This document shows, piece by piece, positions 46,157 through 60,250 of a stretch of DNA of 64,000 nt. Below the pieces are notes generated by a model, which saw only the letters and a list, made by a program, of their open reading frames with translations, did no database searches and had not been told where the DNA came from. The translations under genes and the position numbers were made by a program. Numbering within the stretch: position 1 is the first letter of the stretch; the number at the start of each line of letters is the position of its first letter. This DNA is from Sipunculus nudus (Eukaryota; Annelida; Sipuncula; Golfingiida; Sipunculidae). Location: NCBI GenBank assembly GCA_026874595.1, contig CM049322.1, positions 27,381,840 through 27,445,839 of the forward strand, given 5' to 3'.

Positions 46157-49100
46157 TCTACAGTACATTTTTTCTGCATATCATGAGGACAATTAGGTCA
46201 GTACATTTTATCTGCATATCATAAGGATAATTAGGTCAGTGCATGTTATCTGCATATCATGAGGATAATTAGGTCAGTATATGTTATCTGCATATCATGA
46301 GGATAATTAGGTCAGTACATGTTATCTGCGTATCATGAGGGCAATTAGGTCAGTACATATAATCTGCGTATCATGAGGATAATTAGATCAGTACATGTTA
46401 TCTGCATATCATGAGGATAATTAGGTCAGTATATGTTATCTGCATATCATGAGGATAATTAGGTCATGAGGATAATTAGGTCAGTACCTGTTATCTGCAT
46501 ATCATGAGGATAATTAGGTCAGTACATGTTATCTGCATATCATGAGGATAATTAGGTTTGTACATGTTGTCTGCATATCATGAGGATAATAAGGTCATGA
46601 GGATAATTAGGTCAGTACATGTTATCTGCATATCATGAGGATAATTAGGTCATGAGGATAATAAGGTCAGTACATATTATCTGCGTATCATGAGGATAAT
46701 TAGGTCAGTACTAGTTATCTGCATATCATGTGGATAATTAAGTCAGTACATGTTATCTGCGTATCCTGTGGATAATTAGGTCAGTACATGTTATCTGCGT
46801 ATCATGAGGATAATTAGGTCAGTACATGTTATCTGCATATCATGAGGATAATTAGGTCAGTACATGTTATCTGTGTATCATGTGGATAATTAGGTCAGTA
46901 CATGTTATCTGTGTATCATGAGGATAATTAGGTCAGTACATGTTATCTGCATATCATGAGGATAATTAGATCAGTACATGTTATCTGCATATCATGAGGA
47001 TAATTAGGTCATGAGGAAAATTAGGTTAGTACATGTTATCTGCATATCATGAGGATAATTAGGTCAGGACATGTTATCTGCATATCATGAGGATAATTAG
47101 GTCAGTTCATATTATCCGCGTATCATGAGGATAATTAGGTCAGTACTAGTTATCTGCATATCATGTGGATAATTAAGTCAGTACATGTTATCTGCATATC
47201 ATGAGGATAATAAGGTCAGTACATGTTATCTGCATATCATGAGGATAATAAGGTCAGTACATGTTATCTGCATATCATGAGGATTATTAGGTCAGTACAT
47301 ATTATCTGCATATCATGAGGATAATTAGGTTAGTACATGTTATCTGCATATCATGAGAATAATTAGGTCAGTACATGATATCTGCATATCATGAGGATTA
47401 TAAGGTCAGTACATATTATCTGCATATCATGAGGATAATTAGGTCAGTACATGTTATCTGCATATCATGAGGTTAATTAGGTCAGTACATGTTATCTGCA
47501 TTTCATGAGGATAATTAGGTCAGTACATGTTATCTGCATATCATGAGGATAATTAGGTCAGTACATGTTGTCTGCATATCATGAGGAGTATTAGGTCAGT
47601 ACATGTTATCTGCGTATCATGAGGATAATTAGGTCAGTTCATTTTGTCTGGATATCATGAGGATAATTAGGTCAGTACATTTTATCTGCATATCATGAGG
47701 ATAATTAGATCAGTACATGTTAACTGCATATCATGAGGATAATTAGTTCAGTACATGTAATCTGCGTATCATGTGGATAATTAGGTCAGTACATGTTACC
47801 TGCGTATCATGTGGATAATTAGGTCAGTACATGTTATCTGCATATCATGAGGATAATTAGGTCAGTACATGTTATCTGCATATCATGAGGATATTTAGGT
47901 CAGTACATGTTATCTGCATATCATGAGGATAATTAGGTCAGTACATGTTATCTGCGTATCATGAGGATAATTAGGTCAGTACATGTTATCTGCATATCAT
48001 GAGGATAATAAGGTCAGTACATGTTATCTGCAAATCATGAGGATAATTAGGTCAGTACATGTTATCTGCATATCATGAGGATAATAAGGTCAGTACATTT
48101 TATCTGCATATCATGAGGATAATTAGGTCAGTACATATTATCTGCATATCATGAGGATAATAAGGTCAGTTCATTTGGCTGCACATCATGAGGATAATAA
48201 GGTCATGAGGATAATTAGGTCAGTACATGTTATCTCTGTATCATGAGGATAATTAGGTCAGTACATGTTATCTGCATATCATGAGGATAATTAGGTCATG
48301 AGGATAATTAGGTCAGTACATGTTATCTGCATAGCATGAGGATAATTAGGTTATGATGATAATTAGGTCAGTACATGTTATCTGCATATCATGAGGATAA
48401 TTAGGTCAGTACATGTTATCTGCATATCATGAGGATAATTAGGTCAGTACATATTATCTGCATATCATGAGGATAATTAGGTCAGTACATGTTGTCTGCA
48501 TATCATGAGGAGTATTAGGTCAGAACATGTTATCTGCGTATCATGAGGATAATTAGGTCAGTTCATTTTGTCTGGATATCATGAGGATAATTAGGTCAGT
48601 ACATTTTATCTGCATATCATGAGGATAATTAGGTCAGTACATGTTAACTGCATATCATGAGGATAATTAGTTCAGTACATGTAATCTGCGTATCATGTGG
48701 ATAATTAGGTCAGTACATGTTACCTGCGTATCATGTGGATAATTAGGTCAGTACATGTTATCTGCATATCATGAGGATAATTAGGTCAGTACATGTTATC
48801 TGCATATCATGAGGATAATTAGGTCAGTACATGTTATCTGCATATCATGAGGATATTTAGGTCAGTACATGTTATCTGCATATCATGAGGATAATTAGGT
48901 CAGTACATGTTATCTGCGTATCATGAGGATAATTAGGTCAGTACATGTTATCTGCATATCATGAGGATAATAAGGTCAGTACATGTTATCTGCAAATCAT
49001 GAGGAAAATAAGGTCAGTACATGTTATCTGCATATCATGAGGATAATAAGGTCAGTACATTTTATCTGCATATCATGAGGATAATTAGGTCAGTACATAT

Positions 49101-52100
49101 TATCTGCATATCATGAGGATAATAAGGTCAGTTCATTTGGCTGCATATCATGAGGATAATAAGGTCATGAGGATAATTAGGTCAGTACATGTTATCTCTG
49201 TATCATGAGGATAATTAGGTCAGTACATGTTATCTGCATATCATGAGGATAATTAGGTCATGAGGATAATTAGGTCAGTACATGTTATCTGCATAGCATG
49301 AGGATAATAAGGTCATGACGATAATTAGGTTAGTACATGTTATCTGCATATCATGAGGATAATTAGGTCAGTACATGTTATCTGCATATCATAAGGATAA
49401 TTAGGTCAGTACATATTATCTGCATATCATGAGGATAATAAAGTCAGTACATGTTATCTGCATATCATGAGGATAATTAGATCAGTACATGATATCTGCA
49501 TATCATGAAGATAATTAGGTCAGTACTAGTTATCTGCATATCATGTGGATAATTAAGTCAGTACATGTTATCTGCATATCATGAGGATAATAAGGTCAGT
49601 ACATGTTATCTGCATATCATGAGGATAATAAGTTCAGTACATGTTATCTGTGTATCATGAGGATTATTAGGTCAGTACATATTATCTGCATATCATGAGG
49701 ATAATTAGGTCAGTACATGTTATCTGCATATCATGAGGATAATTAGGTCAGTACATGATATCTGCATATCATGAGGATTATTAGGTCAGTACATATTATC
49801 TGCATATCATGAGGATAATTAGTTCAATACATGTTATCTGCATATCATGAGGTTAATTAGGTCAGTACATGTTATCTGCATATCATGTGGATAATTAGGT
49901 CAGTACATGTTATCTGTGTATCATGAGGATAATTAGGTCAGTACATGTTATCTGCATATCATGAGGATAATTAGATCAGTACATGTTATCTGGATATCAT
50001 GAGGATAATTAGGTCAGTACATGTTATCTGCATATCATGAGGATAATAAGTTCAGTACATGTTATCTGTGTATCATGAGGATTATTAGGTCAGTACATAT
50101 TATCTGCATATCATGAGGATAATTAGGTCAGTACATGTTATCTGCATATCATGAGGATAATTAGGTCAGTACATGATATCTGCATATCATGAGGATTATT
50201 AGGTCAGTACATATTATCTGCATATCATGAGGATAATTAGTTCAATACATGTTATCTGCATATCATGAGGTTAATTAGGTCAGTACATGTTATCTGCATA
50301 TCATGTGGATAATTAGGTCAGTACATGTTATCTGTGTATCATGAGGATAATTAGGTCAGTACATGTTATCTGCATATCATGAGGATAATTAGGTCAGTAC
50401 ATGTTATCTGCATATCATGAGGTTAATTAGGTCAGTACATGTTATCTGCATTTCATGAGGATAATTAGGTCAGTACATGTTATCTGCGTATCATGAGGAT
50501 AATTAGGTCAGTACATGTTATCTGCATACCATGAGGATAATTAGGTCAGTACATGTTATCTGCAAATCATGAGGATAATAAGGTCAGTACATGTTATCTG
50601 CATTTCATGAGGATAATTAGGTCAGTACATTTTATCTGCATATCATGAGGATAATTAGGTCAGTACATATTATCTGCATATCATGAGGATAATAAGGTCA
50701 GTTCATTTGGCTGCATATCATGAGGATAATAAGGTCATGAGGATAATTAGGTCAGTACATGTTATCTCTGTATCATGAGGATAATTAGGTCAGTACATGT
50801 TATCTGCATATCATGAGGATAATTAGGTCATGAGGATAATTAGGTCAGTACATGTTATCTGCATAGCATGAGGATAATTAGGTCATGACGATAATTAGGT
50901 CAGTACATGTTATCTGCATATCATGAGGATAATTAGGTCAGTACATGTTATCTGCATATCATGAGGATAATTAGGTCAGTACATATTATCTGCATATCAT
51001 GAGGATAATTAGGTCAGTACATGTTGTCTGCATATCATGAGGAGTATTAGGTCAGTACATGTTATCTGCGTATCATGAGGATAATTAGGTCAGTTCATTT
51101 TGTCTGGATATCATGAGGATAATTAGGTCAGTACATTTTATCTGCATATCATGAGAATAATTAGGTCAGTACATGTTAACTGCATATCATGAGGATAATT
51201 AGTTCAGTACATGTAATCTGCGTATCATGTGGATAATTAGGTCAGTACATGTTACCTGCGTATCATGTGGGTAATTAGGTCAGTACATGTTATCTGCATA
51301 TCATGAGGATAATTAGGTCAGTACATGTTATCTGCATATCATGAGGATATTAAGGTCAGTACATGTTATCTGCATATCATGAGGATAATTAGGTCAGTAC
51401 ATGTTATCTGCGTATCATGAGGATAATTAGGTCAGTACATGTTATCTGCATATCATGAGGATAATAAGGTCAGTACATGTTATCTGCAAATCATGAGGAT
51501 AATAAGGTCAGTACATGTTATCTGCATATCATGAGGATAATAAGGTCAGTACATTTTATCTGCATATCATGAGGATAATTAGGTCAGTACATATTATCTG
51601 CATATCATTAGGATAATAAGGTCAGTTCATTTGGCTGCATATCATGAGGATAATAAGGTCATGAGGATAATTAGGTCAGTACATGTTATCTCTGTATCAT
51701 GAGGATAATTAGGTCAGTACATGTTATCTGCATATCATGAGGATAATTAGGTCATGAGGATAATTAGGTCAGTACATGTTATCTGCATAGCATGAGGATA
51801 ATAAGGTCATGACGATAATTAGGTTAGTACATGTTATCTGCATATCATGAGGATAATTAGGTCAGTACATGTTATCTGTGTATCATGAGGATAATTAGGT
51901 CAGTACATGTTATCTGCATATCATGAGGATAATTAGATCAGTACATGTTATCTGGATATCATGAGGATAATTAGGTCAGTACATGTTATCTGCATATCAT
52001 GAGGTTAATTAGGTCAGTACATGTTATCTGCATTTCATGAGGATAATTAGGTCAGTACATGTTATCTGCATATCATGAGGATTATTAGGTCAGTACATGT

Positions 52101-55100
52101 TGTCTGCATATCATGTGGATAATTAGGTCAGTACATGTTATCTACGTATTATGTGGATAATTAGGTCAGTACATGTTATCTGTGTATCATGAGGAAAATT
52201 AGGTCAGTACATGTTATCTGCATATCATGAGGATAATTTGATCAGTACATGTTATCTGCATATCATGAGGATAATTAGGTCATGAGGAAAATTAGGTCAG
52301 TACATGTTATCTGCATATCATGAGGATAATTAGGTCAGTACATGTTATCTGCATATCATGTGGATAATTAAGTCAGTACATGTTATCTGCATATCATGAG
52401 GATAATAAGGTCAGTACATGTTATCTGCATATCATGAGGATAATAAGGTCAGTACATGTTATCTGTGTATCATGAGGATAATTAGGTCATGAGGAAAATT
52501 AGGTCAGTACATGTTATCTGCATATCATGAGAATAATAAGGTCAGGACATGTTATCTGCATATCATGAGGATAATTAGGTCAGTACATATTATATGCATA
52601 TCATGAGGATAATTAGGTCAGTACTAGTTATCTGCATATCATGTGGATAATTAAGTCAGTACATGTTATCTGCATATCATGAGGATAATAAGGTCAGTAC
52701 ATGTTATCTGCATATCATGAGGATAATAAGGTCAGTACATGTTATCTGCATATCATGAGGATTATTAGGTCAGTACATATTATCTGCATATCATGAGGAT
52801 AATTAGGTCAGTACATGTTATCTGCATATCATGAGGATAATTAGGTCAGTACATGATATCTGCATATCATGAGGATTATTAGGTCAGTACATATTATCTG
52901 CATATCATGAGGATAATTAGGTCAGTACATGGTATCTGCATATCATGAGGTTAATTAGGTCAGTACATGTTATCTGCATTTCATGAGGATAATTAGGTCA
53001 GTACATGTTATCTGCATATCATGAGGATAATTAGGTCAGTACATGTTGTCTGCATATCATGAGGAGTATTAGGTCAGTACATGTTATCTGCGTATCATGA
53101 GGATAATTAGGTTAGTTCATTTTGTCTGGATATCATGAGGATAATAAGGTCAGTACATTTTATCTGCATATCATGAGGATAATTAGGTCAGTACATGTTA
53201 ACTGCATATCATGAAGATAATTAGTTCAGTACATGTAATCTGCGTATCATGTGGATAATTAGGTCAGTACATGTTACCTGCGTATCATGTGGATAATTAG
53301 GTCAGTACATGTTATCTGCATATCATGAGGATAATTAGGTCAGTACATGTTATCTGCATATCATGAGGATATTTAGGTCAGTACATGTTATCTGCATATC
53401 ATGAGGATAATTAGGTCAGTACATGTTATCTGCGTATCATGAGGATAATTAGGTCAGTACATGTTATCTGCATATCATAAGGATAATAAGGTCAGTACAT
53501 GTTATCTGCAAATCATGAGGATAATAAGGTCAGTACATGTTATCTGCATATCATGAGGATAATAAGGTCAGTACATTTTATCTGCATATCATGAGGATAA
53601 TTAGGTCAGTACATATTATCTGCATATCATGAGGATAATAAGGTCAGTTCATTTGGCTGCATATCATGAGAATAATAAGGTCATGAGGATAATTAGGTCA
53701 GTACATGTTATCTCTGAATCATGAGGATAATAAGGTCAGTACATGTTATCTGCATATCATGAAGATAATTAGGTCATGAGGATAATTAGGTCAGTACATG
53801 TTATCTGCATAGCATGAGGATAATTAGGTCATGACAATAATTAGGTCAGTACATGTTATCTGCATATCATGAGGATAATTAGGTCAGTACATGTTATCTG
53901 CATATCATGAGGATAATTAGGTCAGTACATATTATCTGCATATCATGAGGATAATAAGGTCAGTACATGTTATCTGCATATCATGAGGATAATTAGATCA
54001 GTACATGATATCTGCATATCATGAGGATAATTAGGTCAGTACTAGTTATCTGCATATCATGTGGATAATTAAGTCAGTACATGTTATCTGCATATCATGA
54101 GGATAATAAGGTCAGTACATGTTATCTGCATATCATGAGGATAATAAGTTCAGTACATGTTATCTGTGTATCATGAGGATTATTAGGTCAGTACATATTA
54201 TCTGCATATCATGAGGATAATTAGGTCAGTACATGTTATCTGCATATCATGAGGATAATTAGGTCAGTACATGATATCTGCATATCATGAGGATTATTAG
54301 GTCAGTACATATTATCTGCATATCATGAGGATAATTAGTTCAATACATGTTATCTGCATATCATGAGGTTAATTAGGTCAGTACATGTTATCTGCATATC
54401 ATGTGGATAATTAGGTCAGTACATGGTATCTGCGTATCATGTGGATAATTAGGTCAGTACATGTTATCTGTGTATCATGAGGATAATTAGGTCAGTACAT
54501 GTTGTCTGCATATCATGAGGAGTATTAGGTCAGTACATGTTATCTGCATATCATGAGGATAATTAGATCAGTACATGTTATCTGGATATCATGAGGATAA
54601 TTAGGTCAGTACATGTTATCTGCATATCATGAGGTTAATTAGGTCAGTACAGGTTATCTGCATTTCATGAGGATAATTAGGTCAGTACATGTTATCTGCA
54701 TATCATGAGGATTATTAGGTCAGTACATGTTGTCTGCATATCATGTGGATAATTAGGTCAGTACATGTTATCTACGTATTATGTGGATAATTAGGTCAGT
54801 ACATGTTATCTGTGTATCATGAGGAAAATTAGGTCAGTACATGTTATCTGCATATCATGAGGATAATTAGATCAGTACATGTTATCTGCATATCATGAGG
54901 ATAATTAGGTCAGTACATGTTATCTGCATATCATGAGGATAATTAGGTCAGTACATATTATCTGCGTATCATGAGGATAATTAGGTCAGTACTAGTTATC
55001 TGCATATCATGTGGATAATTTAGTCAGTACATGTTATCTGCATATCATGAGGATAATAAGGTGAGTACATGTTATCTGCATATCATGAGGATAATAAGGT

Positions 55101-58100
55101 CAGTACATGTTATCTGTGTATCATGAGGATTATTAGGTCAGTACATATTATCTGCATATCATGAGGATAATTAGGTCAGTACATGTTATCTGCATATCAT
55201 GAGGATAATAAGGTCAGTACATGATATCTGCATATCATGAGGATTATTAGGTCAGTACATATTATCTGGATATCATGAGGATAATTAGGTCAGTACGTGT
55301 TATCTGCATATCATGAGGTTAATTAGGTCAGTACATGTTATCTGCATTTCATGAGGATAATTAGGTCAGTACATGTTATCTGCATATCATGAGGATAATT
55401 AGGTCAGTACATGTTGTCTGCATATCATGAGGAGTATTAGGTCAGTACATGTTATCTGCGTATCATGAGGATAATTAGGTCAGTTCATTTTGTCTGGATA
55501 TCATGAGGATATTTAGGTCAGTACATTTTATCTGCATATCATGAAGATAATTAGGTCAGTACATGTTAACTGCGTATCATGAGGATAATTAGTTCAGTGC
55601 ATGTAATCTGCGTATCATGTGGATAATTAGGTCAGTACATGTTACCTGCGTATCATGTGGATAATTAGGTCAGTACATGTTATCTGCGTATCATGAGGAT
55701 AATAAGGGCAGTACATGTTATCTGCATATCATGAGGATATTTAGGTCAGTACATGTTATCTGCATATCATGAGGATAATTAGGTCAGTACATGTTATCTG
55801 CGTATCATGAGGATAATTAGGTCAGTACATGTTATGTGCATATCATGAGGATAATAAGGTCAGTACATGTTATCTGCATATCATGAGGATAATTAGGTCA
55901 TGAGGATAATAAGGTCAGTACATGTTATCTGCATATCATGAGGATAATTAGATCAGTACATGATATCTGCATATCATGAGGATAATTAGGTCAGTACTAG
56001 TTATCTGCATATCATGTGGATAATTAAGTCAGTACATGTTATCTGCATATCATGAGGATAATTAGGTCAGTACATGTTATTTGCGTATCATGTGGATAAT
56101 TAGGTCAGTACATGTTATCTGTGTATCATGAGGATAATTAGGTCAGTACATGTTATCTGCATATCATGAGGATAATTAGGTCAGTACATGTTATCTGCAT
56201 AGCATGAGGATAATTAGGTCATGATGATAATTAGGTCAGTACATATTATCTGCATATCATGAAAATAATTAGGTCAGTACATGTTATCTGCATATCATGA
56301 GGATAATTAGGTCAGTACATATTATCTGCATATCATGAGGATAATTAGGTCAGTACTAGTTATCTGCATATCATGTGGATTATTAAGTCAGTACATGTTA
56401 TCTGAGTATCATGTGGATAATAAGGTCAGTACATGTTATCTGCGTATCATGAGTGTAATTAGGTCAGTACATGTAATCTGCGTATCATGAGGATAATTAG
56501 GTCAGTACATGTTATCTGCATATCATGAGGATAATTAGGTCAGTACATGTTATCTGCGTATAATGAGGATAATTAGGTCAGTACATGTTATCTGTGTATC
56601 ATGAGGATTATAAGGTCAGTACATATTATCTGCATATCATGAGGATAATTAGGTCAGTACATGTTATCTGCATATCATGAGGATAATAAGGTCAGTACAT
56701 GATATCTGCAGATCATGAGGATTATTAGGTCAGTACATATTATCTGCATATCATGAGGATAATTAGGTCAGTACATGTTATCTGCATATCATGAGGTTAA
56801 TAAGGTCAGTACATGTTATCTGCATTTCATGAGGATAATTAGGTCAGTACATGTTATCTGCATATCATGAGGATAATTAGGTCAGTACATGTTGTCTGCA
56901 TATCATGAGGAGTATTAGGTCAGTACATGTTATCTGCATATCATGAGGATAATTAGGTCAGTTCAGTTTGTCTGGATATCATGAGGATAATTAGGTCAGT
57001 ACATTTTATCTGCATATCATGAGGATAATTAGGTCAGTACATGTAATCTGCGTATCATGTTGATAATTAGGTCAGTACATGTTACCTGCGTATCATGTGG
57101 ATAATTAGGTCAGTACATGTTATCTGCGTATCATGAGGATAATTAGTTCAGTACATGTAATCTGCGTATCATGTGGATAATGAGGTCAGTACATGTTACC
57201 TGCGTATCATGTGGATAATTAGGTCAGTACATGTTATCTGCGTATCATGAGGATAATTAGGTCAGTACATGTTATCTGCATATCATGAGGATATTTAGGT
57301 CAGTACATGTTATCTGCATATCATGAGGATAATTAGGTCAGTACATGTTATCTGCATATCATGAGGATAATTAGGTCAGTACATGATATCTGCATATCAT
57401 GAGGATTATTAGGTCAGTACATATTATCTGCATATCATGAGGATAATTAGTTCAATACATGTTATCTGCATATCATGAGGTTAATTAGGTCAGTACATGT
57501 TATCTGCATATCATGTGGATAATTAGGTCAGTACATGTTATCTACGTATTATGTGGATAATTAGGTCAGTACATGTTATCTGTGTATCATGAGGAAAATT
57601 AGGTCAGTACATGTTATCTGCATATCATGAGGATAATTAGATCAGTACATGTTATCTGCATATCATGAGGATAATTAGGTCATGAGGAAAATTAGGTCAG
57701 CACATGTTATCTGCATATCATGAGGATAATTAGGTCAGTACATGTTATCTGCATATCATGAGGATAATTAGGTCAGTACATATTATCTGCGTATCATGAG
57801 GATAATTAGGTCAGTACTAGTTATCTGCATATCATGTGGATAATTAAGTCAGTACATGTTATCTGCATATCATGAGGATAATAAGGTCAGTAAATGTTAT
57901 CTGCATATCATGAGGATAATAAGGTCAGTACATGTTATCTGTGTATCATGAGGATTATTAGGTCAGTACCTATTATCTGCATATCATGAGGATAATTAGG
58001 TCAGTACATGTTATCTGCATATCATGAGGATAATAAGGTCAGTACATGTTATCTGCGTATCATGTGGATAATTAGGTCAGTACATGTTATCTGTGTATCA

Positions 58101-58978
58101 TGAGGATAATTAGGTCAGTACATGTTATCTGCATATCATGAGGATAATTAGGTCAGTACATGTTATCTGCATAGCATGAGGATAATTAGGTCATGAGGAT
58201 AATTAGGTCAGTACATATTATCTGCATATCATGAAGATAATTAGGTCAGTACATGTTATCTGCATATCATGAGGATAATTAGGTCAGTACATATTATCTG
58301 CATATCATGAGGATAATTAGGTCAGTACTAGTTATCTGCATAACATGTGGATTATTAAGTCAGTACATGTTATCTGAGTATCATGTGGATAATTAGGTCA
58401 GTACATGTTATCTGCGTATCATGAGTGTAATTAGGTCAGTACATGTTATCTGCGTATCATGAGGATAATTAGGTCAGTACATGTTATCTGCATATCATGA
58501 GGATAATTAGGTCAGTACATGTTATCTGCGTATAATGAGGATAATTAGGTCAGTACATGTTACCTGCATATCATGAAGATAATAAGGTCAGTACATGTTA
58601 CCTGCGTATCATGAGGATAATTAGGTCAGTACATGTTACCTGCGTGTCATAAGGATAATTAAGTCAGTACATTTTATCTGCATATCATGAGGATAATTAG
58701 GTCAGTACATGTTATCTGCGTATCATGAGGATAATAAGGTCAGTACATGTTATCTGCATATCATGAGGATAATTAGGTCAGTTCATGTTATCTGTGTATC
58801 ATGAGGATAATTAGGTCAGTACATTTCATTTGCGTATCATGAGGATAATTAGGTCAGTACATGTTATCCGCGTATCATGAGGATAATTAGGTCAGTACAT
58901 GTTATCTGCATATCATGAGGATAATTAGGTCAGTACATGTTATCTGCATATCATGAGGATAATTAGGTCAGTATATCT
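46157..58978. repeat. 38-bp satellite, 12.8 kb, about 335 copies
   Basis: The unit is GTCAGTACATGTTATCTGCA followed by TATCATGAGGATAATTAG. The 38-bp period holds from end to end. Single-base variants (GCGTATC, GTGTATC, CATGTGG, AATAAGG) are spread through it. Now and then a short duplication of about 16-17 bp (ATGAGGATAATTAGGTC) shifts the phase. Marked variants recur in blocks, for example TACTAGTTATC with GTGGATAATTAAG, TTCATTTGGCTGC, and TTTTGTCTGGATATC, so longer segments have been copied within the array. There is no spacer diversity and no coding frame. Confidence 0.98.
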
Positions 58979-59165
58979 TAATTGACTGTAGAATTCAGGA
59001 GGTGGAACATGATGTACTTGACAGAATTACAGAAAAAAAAAATTGTCCTCACTTCTTATCTTAACTGTTGAAGTTAATTGCATATACTTTATATTTAAGG
59101 ATGCACCACTTAAAATTTTTAGCTTACTAAATGTACATGTATATTAAGCCCCTCTTTGACAATAA
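58979..59165. other. Spacer between satellite and block A
   Basis: AT-rich DNA with an A run near 59,032. Nothing else recognised. Confidence 0.4.
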
Positions 59166-60250
59166 CACATGTTTTTAGTGAACCTGTGAGCTTATGCGAT
59201 GGTGCGGCATTGTCCGTTGTGTGTCATGCGTCGTGCGTCATCTGTACGTTAACCATAGCTATCTCAAAAAAGGCAGGAGCTAGCATCACCAAATTTTATG
59301 CCAATGTTGGTCACATAGGTCATATCTGAAATTGAGGTATTGGTGGCGCCACCTGCATTGGCCTTTTTTGTACTGGGTCATCAGTGCCTCACACTGAGGG
59401 CTACAAAAAAACTTCTTCTCTGAAACCATAATGGCCAAAATATTTAATATTGCACAGAAATGATCCTAGGGTAGTGCTTTCTGAAGTTTGTTCAAATGGT
59501 CTCTTTTCAGTGACTTTTGGCTAAGTTATGGGAAGCTGAATTTAGTCATAGGCCATAACAGTCCATTTTAAGTCAGTGGCTACAAAGATCTTCTTCTCAA
59601 AAACCACTGGGCCAAATTCTTAAATCTTACACGTTAATTATCCTCAGATGTTGATAATTCAAGTTTGTATAAATGGTTTTGGTTCAGTGCTTTTTGGCTG
59701 AGTTATGGGAAGCTGAATTAAGCCAGTTTGCTTTGTCTTCCCATATGAGTTACAAACCTGCGAAACGTTTTTCGACTGATGCCACTGAAGCCAGTTTGTT
59801 TAATATTTTACAAGAATAATCCCTACAATAATTCTTATAATAATTGTCATTAATGGTTCCACATGAATTATTTTTGGCTGAATTATGGAGATTGAATTGA
59901 GTCATTTTACCATATATGTTAGCAGTGTTATGCTCTTACATCTAGCCTGGCACCAGTTTATCAGCATCTATTACATCATGCCACTAGACTTTTAGATTTC
60001 AGGTTATCTTTGGTTAATATTGACAAGAAAGGTTTTTAAAAGCTTTTAAAAAATTTAGATATATGATTTAAGTTATTCATCATACCAGGCAATGTTACAG
60101 TCATGGATATTCAGTTCTCTATGGCTATATAAAGACAACTGTACGTGGATTATAAATTATTGGTATCCCTACTCAACTTAATTCAAGAATTTGCCATCAG
60201 TGAGATATATCTGTATTTTAATTTTGCATTCAGTATGCATCCGCAATAAT
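59166..60250. repeat. Dispersed repeat block A, copy 3
   Basis: It opens with TTAGTGAACCTGTGAGCTT and follows the order of copy 1 (29,106-30,465). It includes GGTGGCGCCACC at 59,342-59,353, GATCCTAGGGTAGTGCTTTC and CATATGAGTTA(T/C)AAACCTGC. It is slightly shorter than copy 1, having lost part of the opening section. Confidence 0.85.

Noticed and set aside
46157-58978. Possible CRISPR-like array
   Set aside because: The 38-bp repeats are back to back with no unique spacers, no cas genes are present, and the DNA is eukaryotic.
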